Source of the DNA: Cliona cf. orientalis
Lineage: Eukaryota > Porifera > Demospongiae > Clionaida > Clionaidae
Direction of reading: 5' to 3'
DNA length: 64,000 nt
Assembly (NCBI GenBank): GCA_963930775.1
Contig: OZ005689.1
Span: 310,001 to 374,000, forward strand
How positions within the stretch are numbered: position 1 is the stretch's first letter; the number at the start of each line of letters is the position of its first letter. Made by a program: the position numbers and the translations under genes. Shown here one piece after another: positions 1 through 12,300 of this stretch. The notes beneath the pieces are model-generated. The model did not search any database. It was not told where the DNA came from and saw only the letters and a program-made list of their open reading frames with translations.

Positions 1-523
1 AGTGGTGTCGCCGGGGGGGGGGGAGGGGGGGGGTTCATTTGCACCCAATCCATGCACCTGTGCACCCATCCTGTGCATGTGTAGTACTGTTTACCTATAG
101 TCTGTCACAGTATGCGTGTTTCACTACACTATCACAGCCAGTAATTTAATATGTCGTGTATATATCACTATACATGTGCATGAACTATCTACATGGAATA
201 GTACCTAGCTAGGTTATTACACTATTAATAGTATTACAATGTCATGAATATACTATAGTACACTTCCGCTAACTTTATTATGCATCCACCAGTAGTATGC
301 AGTTACTTTTAATACCTTGCACCCAGTTAAATAACTGCCTAGCGATGCCACTGATCAGGAATCCTTGCATGATAGAGCCAGGGAAAGAAGTTGCTTTTCT
401 GACTGCACTCCACAAATGATATACCATAGTTCATGAATTTTTCGTTAAAATTTGTTTCATTTTGCTCATTTTCTAGTAGAAAAATTTTATGAACAAAATT
501 ACCCCGAATTACGATAAATACAG
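1..523 (+). other. 5' flank: intron of the SGK-like gene
   Basis: No coding exon is recognisable here. The stretch ends in a splice acceptor (cag at 521-523) that opens directly into kinase sequence. The glycine-rich loop of the kinase is missing from the first visible exon, so this is read as the tail of an intron whose upstream exons lie outside the window. A G homopolymer run lies near position 15-35. Confidence 0.6.
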
Positions 524-2276
524 GTCTACCTGGGCAAGCATAAGACCACTGGCAAGTACTTTGCCATCAAGGTACTCCAGAAGAAATCCATCGTCAAGAG
601 AAACGAAGTGAAGCACATCATGGCCGAGAGAAATGTCCTCTTGAAGAATCTCAAACACCCGTTTCTCGTCGGGCTACACTACTCGTTTCAGACGGGAAAC
701 AAGCTCTACTTTGTCCTGGACTACGTCAATGGAGGAGAACTCTTCTTCCATCTCCAGAGAGAAAGATGCTTCAATGAAGCGAGAGCAAGGTGAGTACAAA
801 AGCTAGACCCTCTGACGACCTTTACCCATATCCTCATCCCTTGAACAGTTTACACTGGGCCCTTAATCCAGATTAGAATCCGGATGAAAGTAGTCCAGTT
901 TCTGTGCCACTATTAGAATCCACACGTACCCTTAATTATGTGGATTGAAAGTGGATTACATGTAAGGTAATGGGCCATGAAAATGTTAATCCGGATTAAG
1001 CACTAGTGTATTTAAACCGGTTCAGTTTAATTAATCTGGATCAGCGTGTATAAACGGGGCTTAAGTGGTGCCCTGATCTTTTTAATCTATGCATGCAGCA
1101 TTGAGGATACGTGGAAAAGCCATTGAATTACAAAATTCAAATATGATTTTTTAGCGTGAATCACTATAATTATATTATAGCTATTATCATTGAAGCCAAT
1201 AAACTTGTACGGTTACATGTTACATGTTACTTGCTGGTAATTCTTATATATACTTTCAAGTTAAGCCCTGCTTGTCTAAATTCACCATGATTTCCTCCAC
1301 CTTCTATATACGCTAGGGACTATTATACTGTGCTTTGCAAGTCAGTTATCCAGTGGAAAGGGTAAATAGGCCGTGGCTCTCGAGTTCTAATTCATTTATA
1401 CTACAAGTCACAAAGGCTTTCAGTTTATATTATAGTGACTGAAACAGGTGCCATTCCCTAACTTTTCCTAGACAACTGACCTGCAAATCACAGTAAGAAC
1501 CTAATCAGAATATTAAGCACTGATCAATATATCTCAGCCAAGTAATAATATGTACCATGATTTCTTCCACCCAACATAACACTAGGTTCTATGCAGCAGA
1601 GATCACATCAGCACTAGGCTACCTCCACGAGCTCGACATCATCTACCGAGACCTCAAACCAGAGAACATCCTATTGGACGCCAAAGGTCATGTGATCCTC
1701 ACGGACTTTGGCCTCTGCAAGGAGAACCTCAAGTACGGCGACACCACGACAACATTCTGCGGCACTCCGGAGTACCTGGCACCAGAAGTGCTGAGAAAGC
1801 AGGAATACGGCCGTGCCGTCGACTGGTGGTGCTTGGGCGTGGTCACTTACGAGATGCTCTACGGTCTACCTCCGTTTTATTCCCGCGATGTCGCCCAGAT
1901 GTATCATGACATCATGAACAAGCCGCTGCACATGAAGGAGCACATTTCCCACCGAGCGAGGAACCTCCTAGCTGGGCTACTGGAGAAGGACAAGACGAAG
2001 AGGCTCGGCTCGGGACCAGACGACGTAGAGGAGATAAAGACGCACCCCTTCTTCCGATCAATAAACTGGGACGATCTCTACAACAAGCGCTACGAGCCGC
2101 CCTTTAACCCCAACGTCTCCGGGGACCTTGACCTTCGACACTTTGACCCCGAGTTCACTCAGGAGGTGGTAGCGGCCACGCCCTCTCCTCCGAAGGAAGG
2201 CGGGATATCGGTCAGCGTAACAGACGATACATTTGCTGGATTCTCATATGTACCGCCTACTACGTCATTTGATTGA
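524..2276 (+). CDS. SGK1: SGK-type AGC serine/threonine kinase, 3' part (5' exons off window)
   Basis: Two exons are visible, 524-789 and 1586-2276, joined through a split AGG codon; 318 residues are encoded here. The protein covers most of an AGC kinase: the beta-3 lysine motif (FAIKVLQKK), the catalytic loop [16 protein letters not shown], the activation loop [17 protein letters not shown], and the C-terminal AGC extension ([18 protein letters not shown]). The C-terminal hydrophobic motif FAGFSYVPP is close to the FLGFSYAP motif of vertebrate SGKs, which separates SGK from AKT and S6K. In the family, PDK1 phosphorylates the activation-loop threonine and mTORC2 the hydrophobic-motif serine; both sites are present. 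The glycine loop and any PX domain must be upstream, so SGK1, SGK2 and SGK3 cannot be told apart and the symbol marks the family. A probable AATAAA signal lies at 2485-2490. Confidence 0.93.
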
Positions 2277-2484
2277 AAGAAGATTGACGACAGTTTTTGA
2301 CCATCTGGTTGCGAAATATTTTTTCTTATTAATTTGCTGCAGGGTGACTAATTATCAATTATTTTGTATGCATTTACAATAATTATTATTACGATTGTGT
2401 GTTTGTCATTGTATTGTATTTTGTGATTATTACGTTTACTTGTGTGTGTATTTATGTCATTAATCAATTATTGTTGTATGCTTG

Positions 2485-2490
2485 AATAAA
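2485..2490 (+). terminator. Probable polyadenylation signal of the SGK-like gene
   Basis: AATAAA lies about 210 bases after the SGK-like stop codon, in an AT-rich 3' flank and before the next repeat. Assigned by motif and position only. Confidence 0.45.
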
Positions 2491-2651
2491 TTATTATTAT
2501 AACACCCATAATTAAATTAATTATTATGACTCTTGTAGTCAACGCTAAACCTATAAAAATAAACTTATACTACATAATAATTATTATCAGAAGATGCGAT
2601 AAAATTAATGTGGCAGCAGAATATTATCTGATGATGATCACCCTTCTGTCT

Positions 2652-2701
2652 AGTCTCGCAAGCCAATCTCCGCACATTGAAGGGTGTGGCTTGCGAGACT
2701 A
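2652..2701. mobile_element. 50-bp miniature inverted-repeat element with 10-bp target duplication
   Basis: Perfect 14-base arms (AGTCTCGCAAGCCA and its reverse complement) enclose a loop of about 21 bases. The same ten bases, CCTTCTGTCT, lie immediately outside both ends (2642-2651 and 2702-2711), as expected of a target-site duplication. A 9-11 bp duplication is typical of Mutator-like elements; that family assignment is inference. The element has no coding capacity. Confidence 0.6.
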
Positions 2702-3517
2702 CCTTCTGTCTATGGCTCTGATCAGAGACTACATTTTATAATACAAAGTCCCTACTCTAGCATTACACTCACAAGACTGGAGTCATGCTGCATATGCATG
2801 ATTGTACATGTGCAGCTGGTGTGCTGTGTAGTGTGACTATTGATATTGTTGACATTGACGTACCACGGACAAGTGCACACCATGTATGCATGACCACGCC
2901 ATTGTATTCCCAAATGGGTGTGTGTGTGTGTTTTTGATGGCTGAACATAATATTATGTTGAGGTCAGCAATAATATTGCACAATAGTACTTATACATGCG
3001 CAATAGTTATTGTGGGGTTGTACACAGGTGTATAATAGGTATAGGTCGTCGATGCTACCTCCACTAGTGACGACCCCGTTCTCCACAAAGAATAGGTATA
3101 GGTCGTCCAAGCACTGGCCTCCCAAAACCAGGAAGTCAACTTCAACTTTGAAATTAAAAATCGACAACTTGGTATATTTTATGTTCAACTTTCACAAAAA
3201 GTAATTTTGAAACATGAAAAAAAATACAAAATTATGTACAACTGCATTTGGTGCTAGTTACAATATTAATAATTATTAGACTGATCCAGTGATGCTGACC
3301 CTCTGCAGAAAGAGATAAAAATGAGAGCAATGACCATCAAACTTAGCACAAGCTTACCATGGTGATCCAAAATTTGGTCGACTGTCCAACTGCACATTCC
3401 ATGTCACCTCCCACCACCTACAGCAAGTGTGAATGGTCAAGGCCGATACTTCACAAAATGGCAGCTAAGATCACCTTCTAGTCACAGACTAGATGCCTGC
3501 CCACACATGGAATGGCC

Positions 3518-4340
3518 AGCAGTTGGTTGGTAGAGCCAAGGGATCCAGCCTCGCAGTTCGGAGGGTAGCTGCTGCACCACCTCACCACTCCTGGACTATT
3601 TCCTGCAATAAAAATGGAGAATACACTAAAACTGAACATGTATTAAAATGTCCTTGTACTTGATGTCTATACGCACCTTTTTAGGTTTCTATTGCAAACA
3701 GGGGATAGGGAGCCCACACAGAGAGATCCAATGCGACCATTGCCAGAAGAGAGCAGATCAAGGCCAGCAGTTGGTTGGTAGAGCCACGAGATCTAGCGCC
3801 ACAGTGGCAGCTGCACCACCTCACTCCTGGATAATGATCACCAGCAATAAAACAGGGAGAAAAAACACTAACATTGAACATGTCAACATACATGATGCAT
3901 ATTATAAAAACTTTCTAAGTTTGAAAAAAGGAGCCCCTACACGATGGAGAGGGGATCCAAGATCACCATCACCAGGAAAGAGGAGATAATAGATCAAGGT
4001 CAACATCCAACTCCGTAAAGCATCCTTTCCATCAGGTCAGGTATAAAATGGTAGATATGATCACTGACTATGGAATGGCCAAGGGTTGGTTTGTAGAGCC
4101 AAGAGATGTAGAAAGGACAGCTGCACCATCTATATTATCACTTCTGGACAATGATTATCTGCAATAAAATGGAGAGAAAATGCTAAAATTAACACGCAAT
4201 AAAATGTACTTTAATGTGTTTACACCTTTTTAGGCTTCAATTGTGTATGAGGATATGGAGTCAACACACTGACGAGGGGGGGGGTCCAAGACGACCATCA
4301 CCAGGAAAGAGAGGAGGAAGCAGATCCAAGTCAACATCCA
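3518..4340. repeat. Degenerate tandem repeat, three units of about 250-315 bp
   Basis: Three successive units start near 3518, 3766 and 4083. Each opens with a version of GTTGGTTGGTAGAGCCA, then a stretch close to GCTGCACCACCTCA, then TGCAATAAAA, and continues towards CACCTTTTTAGG. The units differ by indels and substitutions, so this is an old local duplication. No protein is conserved across the units. The function is unknown; it may simply be decayed satellite-like DNA. Confidence 0.6.
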
Positions 4341-6732
4341 ACTCAGTACAGCAGCCCCCCTCAGATCAGTGAAATTGGAGAGAGCTGTAAAATAAAGAGA
4401 TGGTTACTGCAAAAAAAAATTACAATATTCACCTCCGGCCCCAACTGCAGTTCCACCAATTAAGATGGTCCACCTTAGGAAAAAGGCATTCAGCACCATG
4501 GCAACAGCTGAAAATTGAACACGAGAGGTTGTACAAAACAATAAAATAGAGTATATACCTTGCCAGCGAGACAATTGGTCTGGATAACCCACTCCAGATA
4601 GTGATGTCACCAAATTTACATGCAGGCAAAAATAGCATGTGCAAAATTAGAACATATTATTATCTATAACTCAAGTCACTTCCCTGAGGGGAAACCCCTC
4701 TTCATCCTGTAGGGTATCTCCTTTTCTGCATCACCAATCAATCACCTCCACACCAGCTGGGTAACTTGTACTTTTGCTGAACAGCATAACCGGGGAAATG
4801 GGAAGATAAAAGCATGCAAGAGAGAACTATAGAATTAGTCACTTTCCTGAGCTGAGAAATTAAAAAAAAACAACTTTGTCTTGAGGGACATCTCGTCCCA
4901 TGGCAGCGCATATAAAAATTAAAATGCACCAGAAAAGGAAAAGGCAATAATCATTAATTTTTTCAAAACAAGTATCAGTTGATTAGAAAGTAGCTGGGGT
5001 ACTGAAGTAGTGGTTCATTTTAATTTGCACTTTTGTTTGCAACTTAAAACGAAATTAATCAGTGCCATAGTAATTGGCTGTAGTAATTAAATTTTACCAA
5101 TTACTACTGCACAGTATTTTTTACCAAAATTATGGACTGCAATGCATGTCATGTAGATACATGCATTGCAGTTTGAACACCAAAGCAACTGGTTAGACTG
5201 GAACCACCAGTTAACACAGACACACACACACACACTCACAATTCTCATGAACCTACTTGCACGCACACACAACTGATGATGAAGGAATTGTTTGAGTCGG
5301 TCCGTCCTGGGCTTCTCGTTTCCGCAGGTATCACGAAATACCTACAGAAACGAGAGAGGAGAGAGGCAGTAAATAAAGATCACACAATTAAGTTAAAATT
5401 TAAAGTAAAAATAACTAGATGTAGCTAACTAGTTGCTGATGCAGCTTCAATAACTTCGACCCGTCACAGGCCATACGTCTGCCTGCTGCGACCAAACAGC
5501 CTTGGTGCCAGAACACTCCATCCACAGTATTAAAACACTATGAATGGAATAGAAGGCTATTCCCCACCACAGACACAGACATCGCCCCCGGAAGGACTCG
5601 ATGCAAAAGCACCTGTGCCTACACCCCGAAGGGCCCCAAATGGGTTAAGCCAAAATCATTGAAAACCACAACAGCAACGGCTATGATACCCACAATTTTC
5701 AACCCCCCTGTGCGAGCCAACTGCCCTGCACAAGAGCCAGACATACACCAGGAATGGCAGCCCGGGAACTACCACCCCAGCATAAGCTGGTGATACTCTC
5801 AATACATATCACAGCTGAACTCAACGGAATTAATACGCGGAGCCATCAATTCCCTTCTCACTCGAGTCGTGCACCTAAAGTCGCAGAATACATGCGGGCC
5901 AGACATGCATTTTGCGACTAAAAATCGGCATCATGCAACACAACTTACGGGATTCGCTGCAAGTATGCGGGCCAGGCACATTTACAACGATCCGGAAAAG
6001 AAAGTATCGGTAAAGGCACAGCTCGCGAGAAAGGAATTGATCGCTATTTTCAAAGGGGCAGGGATACCTTAGACTGCGTGGTCTAACGTGTCTATGCCAG
6101 GGGTCCTCCAGACTCACCATACTAGCATTATGTCCGAATGAAACGGTGCCTTAGTGAGCCCAGCACGGGCCTAGTACTACAAAACTTACAACGAAAACGT
6201 TTTAATACTATCAAAAAGCGGCGCGCTGCAACAAACAAAAGTTAACTTATCTTTCAGAAGATCCTTGTCTCACTGAGTCCAGAGGCTCCAGTCCAGATAA
6301 CAGCCATTTGCACCTGCACGAAAAAAAAAACTCACCTCTCTTGCACGAAGATTCAAAAACAGCGCAAAATGTGCACATAGAATATTCGCTGCGCTATGAC
6401 ATGTGAAAATGACTCGACAGTGGTCGTGCTCGTAGTAAAGAAGGAGGGCCTAGACAAATTTGCGGGTTGTAAAATCAGCAGCCACCTGGCCACGTGGCGA
6501 GCATTACTGCGCATGCGTGATTCATATCACATACGTAATAATTTTATACCGGAATTAGAATACCGAACTGAAAAATTTTGAAGTTGGAAATTGGTTTGGT
6601 GTTTGCATATCGCATAGCTGAGGCGTTTGAGATTGACGTTCTTGTTGCCTAGCAGTGCTCTAGCTGCAGCCAGCGGGCCGGGAGAGAAGCGATTGCGATG
6701 TGGCGGTGAATGGGAAACCAAGAGAAGCCGCT

Positions 6733-9301
6733 ATGATGCCTCCGTCGCCCAGACCTCCAATCATCAAGGAGATAAAATGGCTAGCTTTAGCAGGTAAGTT
6801 TTAATACTACTTCAGTTCGTGTCAGGAATCACTACTGGTTACTGCCTATTAATTTTAGTTAATATAATCATAATTTCACAAAACTATGTAGGGACACACA
6901 CTAGTCTGGGGCTGGGCATGAGGCTAAACACACACAGAGTTTCGTTGATTCATGCAGTGTCACGTTACCGTAGTGTCCCCGGACAAGTGCCCATGTACCA
7001 CATTTCAAGGGGTCAATGTAGCATCTTTTATAAATAGAAACGTATGGAATTTTAATATATTCTAGGTAAACGCCCATGCAGGCCACAATCGTGAGTAATA
7101 TGTTTAAGTGCCTACCCGCGATACTACAGTATTAATTAGCAAATTATAGAGTGTCAGACTTATTAGTAATTCTCTATGTATGCGAATTCCCTACAATAAT
7201 ATGACCAATGGTTCATTGTAGGAGTGGTGTTCATTGGACTGTGTGTGCTGATGCTGTTCCTCTCTCAGCCACAGTCGGAAATTGAACCTGTCGGCATTTC
7301 AAGGGGTCAAAGGTTATTCATGAGCGGAGGGAGAGCCCCCAAGTCTGTTGAGCCAATCAGTGGAGAGCATTTGAGTCACATGACCTCACTCCTTCGCTCG
7401 CACATGTTTACGGAGCAGGGCATTAAACTCAAGTGGATAAAGGAGAGGATAGCAAGGTAAAGAGTGCTGTTGCAGCTGTTATTAATTTTGGTGTGTACAT
7501 GTACATGCACATCTCTATGTACTGAACAGCGAGGAAACTTTAATCAGTTTGTATATATTAAATTTGATGAACTGAGTGCTTAGTACAATAGGTGCATACA
7601 ATGTATGTATTAAAAATTTGTAATTGTGAACATGTACATGTAGCATTTAACATTGGTAAGTTTTTAATCGGTGATCACGCCAAATTGAAATTTTTCCAAG
7701 AAAAGTATTTTTTCTATTTCAGGATGAGTTCATCATGGGAGAAGGCTCAGTCTATGGTTGCCATGGAGAAAGGATTTCTCTTCACCAATCCAAAGAAGAT
7801 CCTTCTCTTCCCAGGATTGGTATGTTAGAATAATAATTAGCCTCAATTGACGTCGGAGTACTGGGAGAGTATGAGAACGGGGCTACGCCTTTGGGATGGT
7901 ATGGGAATGAGACTGTGTGGTCTGGGAATGAGGTTGCACGATATAGGCCTCTCACTATGTTTATGTGTGAATGTGTTTTTTTTTCTTCACCTTTCTCTTC
8001 TCTCCCGGCAGCTGTCAGAGTACAGTGCTTATGACTTTGCCAACAATGCATACAAGGTATGTGTGTACATTATACTTTGTTTTGTAAATTTTTGATACAA
8101 TACAATACCCTGTCCACACTCCATTTGTGATTTTCGAAGAGTTTATTTAGAAGGTGGGAGCACAGGATCTTCCCACACCTCTAAAATAATATTATTTCTA
8201 ATACTGGAGCAGTTCTCACCTCTTGAAGGAGTAGAAATCTGATAATATTAACTTACCTTAAGGACACTTTTGTTTGCGGGTATTAAATTTAACGAAATTA
8301 GTGATTTGCCTAATTTTCACTAAAAATAGTACCCGCGAATATAAAATTTTTCGAATAAATAGAATGTTAATTTTGAAAAAATGAGTACCCGCTAAATGCC
8401 CTATTTCCGAAATCCACTAAAATTTGTACCTACAAATAATTGTATCCCTAATTAAGGTATACCTGACATTGTACTATCATCATGTAGGGAGGTTACCTTG
8501 GTGAACTGGTGCAGTGGAGTGACCTCATCTCAGTGAGTTAATACATGTATCTATTGATAGTATTAAATTTTGCCACTGAGTACGCCAAATTTTGGAAGAA
8601 ATGTACGTAGTAGTTAACCAGAAAATACACGTAACATAATCTTTGCTACCGTCACTCCAGATACTGCACGTGCTGGTGCAGTGGAGTGACCTCATCTCAG
8701 TGAGTTAATAATCTCTAGATACCTTATTAAAATTCGATACCTCTAGTTATTCGATATCCTTGATCGACTTATGGAAACAGCTTTGATTTTCTCATGTATC
8801 ATAGAGTCGGTCGGGATGTATAGTGGACGTGATTATCCCTACTTACAAATCTTGTTATGTACTTTTTGGCCCTCCCATCCCTACTTCATCCTTCAATTTC
8901 TATACTTGTATACATTAATATGGCACTAGAGTGCATGCACGGCTGGGGTATCTGAATATTTTGCCTCTAAAGATTAGACCATGATAATTATTTTTGTGCC
9001 AGATTTTTAGAAGAAATGTAGAAGTTGAACCAGAATATGTGCAATATTACGTAATCTTTGCTATCATTTATTCAGACGCTGCACATACTGGGTCACCACG
9101 TCAGCATTATGACATCACAGCAACAGCTATCCGAGAGGGTGCCCCACGGTGGTAAGGAGTTATAATTCTGCGAGATTAAGTAATCTTTACTTGAAGGTTA
9201 ATTTTGTATATTCATGTAGCTGGCCACCTTGGCATGTGAGATTTTTATGTAGTCATTAATTATTTTTTCTCTCTCTCCCTCTCTGTCTCTCTCTCTCTCT
9301 C

Positions 9302-9366
<65 letters not shown>

Positions 9367-12300
9367 CCCCTCCCTCTCCCTCTCTCCCTCTCCCTCTCTG
9401 TCTCTCTCTCTCCTTCCCTCCCCTCTTTCTTTCTTCTCAGAGCTGGTTTATGACCTAGTGTTCACTGACTACATTGGGCTATTCGCCCTCAGGGACAGCC
9501 AACACTTTCCAATGTATAAGGTACAGTTAGCCTCGTCCCCAGGCCACTCCCATGTTTTCAATGTTAGTTACACGATGTACATGTAGTTATATACATCAAT
9601 CAAAGAGGATTTTTGATGCTTATATTATCTTTTTCTCTCTCCCTGCAGTGTCGTATAAGAGTGTTGGACTCGTTTGGCACTGAGCCAATTTGTAAGGGAA
9701 ACATATTATTAAATATCCTACATGTACTATCCCCTTAGTGTAGAGTTCATTTTCCGAGGGGGGGGGGGAAGGATCTTCCCCCTTTGAAATACACAACATA
9801 GCCATCCATATGGGGTTGCCTCCTTGACTTTTGGCACTAGACACTTGCCCCCTCTGGTAGAATCCTGATGTGAACGCTACAGTACTCCTGGGACTGTGTA
9901 CATGTACAATGTCATGCATAATATTATTACAGTGTCCTTATTAGTAACCGTCATTGTTGATTTTCCACCATATAATTCTATGTTTCAGATAACTTTCGTA
10001 CTCGTGATTTTGAAGTTGACAGCAACCTTGGAATGTTCAACAACTGGGGGTTCGAGAACCTGGGTCAGTTCTGGACGCTCTTCCCCCACACTCCTGATAA
10101 CTCATTCCTCGGGTTTGTCGTAGAACCCTCGTCCTCTCTCTCGAATGTCTCTTCCTCCTCCTCCTTGAAGAAGAAGAACCAGGCCGTGGTCTACGGGAAG
10201 GAGGGCTGGTACTCACAGGGAAAGGAGGCCTACATCGATACCATTGGAGAGACAATGCAAATCCATTCCACATTCAAGGTGGGTGTCTTATCTGATTCCC
10301 ATTCCACATTCTGGATGGGAGCAGCTGCATTTAATACGCATGGTGTGATTACCACTGTCCTCATAGTATTATTTCCAGTGCACTGTAATCATTATTATTT
10401 GTGTAGATATAGCTTTCCCATTCCCATTCCCCAGGACATTGACCAGTCTCTGTCGGCTCATGTTGTTAATCACGGTGTTCTGCCTTCATCCGATTTACAA
10501 AGGTACATTTATTCTACATGTAAGTGTACATGTACCATCTGTGTAATAATACAAATACCGTTTAATAAAAGTATAATTTAGTTCATGTACTAGAAAATTT
10601 ACTAAACTGAAAGCAAAGATTACATGTACTTCATTCAACTCAATAATAATTACTTACATGTAACTACTTGTACACTGTATGCATTATTAATTTTGTAAGA
10701 CAATATTATAAGCTATGCTTCCCCAATCTTCATTTTAATGATATTCAGATTACTCTCGGAATCGAAGTTGTTCATAGGGCTGGGATTTCCTTATGACGGT
10801 GAGTTAGGGGAACAGCAGTTGAAGTAGTGCTTTATGAGGCACTAATGATTGGGGTTTTAATATTGTGCTATTGTGCTGATCAGTATCACTGGGATTTCCA
10901 TAAGGAAAATTATGTAGATCCCAATTACACGTCTTATAACATTTGGAGCAAATATGTATAATAAATACTGTTATGATAGATCAAGTGATCATCAAATCCG
11001 TAATTTAGTGAACAGACTGTTATACAGTCAAAATCTTTGGCCTATAATCATCTCTCATCATCAGCTTACCTTACAAGTATGCATACGCTATACGTACATA
11101 CATGTAATAATATTATAAGAGGATAATAGTAGATCCACCCACTTAATTTATAATTCGTGGATGAGGATTTATTGATGTTGTGTCTATCTACATGTATCTT
11201 CCAGGTCCTGGTCCGTTTGAGGCTCTGGCCAATGGGTGTGTCTTTATACAACCAAGCTTCAACCCGCCTCACGACAAGGACAACACTGTGAGCTAGTAGA
11301 CTATATAAAAGGATTCGATTTTTCATGTCGCTTAATTAGAATGGTAACCAGTGTAGTATGAGTGTGTGTGCATGTACATGCATAGGTGATTCAATTTTCT
11401 TTGAGATGTCGCTTAATTAGAGTTCATTTCCCCGTAGGCGTTCTTCAGCGGTAAACCGACATCCAGACAGCTCACCTCACAGGTGCCTTACCTAGAACAG
11501 TTTGTTGGAGAGCCTCATGTAAGTTATCTCCTGTCACATGATAGTCACATGACTGATCACATGAGCATACGTGCAGGTGTATACAGTGGATATTGGTAAC
11601 CAGACGGCTGTTCGTGAAATTGTCTACAAGGTTCTAGCACAAAAGAAGTTCGAGCCTTTTATTCCTCATGAGTTCACACAACAGGTATGAGAAAAGCATG
11701 GTCAAGTACAACCCTCTCCAAAAGGATTATTATTCAGTTACATGTATCCTTACCCATCCCCTCCAACTGTACATGTACTAGTGTTCTCCCTCCCTCTCTC
11801 TCTCCCTCTTTCTCTCCTCTCCCTCTCTCCCCCTCTCTCTCTCCCTCTCTCCCTCCCTCCCTCCCTCCCTCCCTCCCTCCCTCCCTCCCTCCCTTTGCTA
11901 CAGGGCATGCTGGAGAGAGTTGGTACTTACCTGAGCCACCAAAACTTCTGTGATGGTGAGGACCTGGCTCTGGGTAAGGCAGCCTCTGCTAGCAGTGTTC
12001 ACGAGGACCACACTGCTGCAGAGGCCATTGATGGATTACTGACAGAGAAGACCTGTTTCTGGTCAGCACCTGATGTCAACCACTGGTAAGTATGGTATAA
12101 TATACAGTTACTCAATTACATGTATGCACATGCACATTTGTCATGTACACTAATTAAGTTAATTAGTGTACAAGATAATGTGCATGTGCATAACGTATAG
12201 TGTGAAAGTTTTCTCCCTCGAAAGTTTCCCGCTATACATGTATGGCAGTTGGTACTCAGTTTTGGGAGGGAGAGCTGACTGATCAGTGATCAGGTGTCAG

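Larger units (their letters stand above)
2277..6732. other. Intergenic region between the SGK-like and MGAT5-like genes
   Basis: I find no convincing protein-coding gene here. It holds the SGK 3' flank, a small inverted-repeat element (2652-2701), degenerate tandem repeats (about 3518-4340) and two short hairpins: one at 5137-5171 with 13-base perfect arms, and one at 5315-5354 with an 18-base stem and two mismatches. A block richer in G and C (about 5440-6240) has no recognisable product on either strand. Open frames here are short and have no splice support. A non-coding transcript is possible but nothing in the sequence proves it. Confidence 0.5.

Noticed and set aside
5869..6120. Overlapping frames on both strands in a GC-richer intergenic block
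   Set aside because: Neither product resembles a known family, there are no splice partners, and both are near the length expected by chance.
11687..12089. Open frames across the CT-rich tract of the MGAT5-like gene
   Set aside because: Low-complexity Leu/Pro/Ser translation of a microsatellite; only the part after the acceptor at 11904 is exon.
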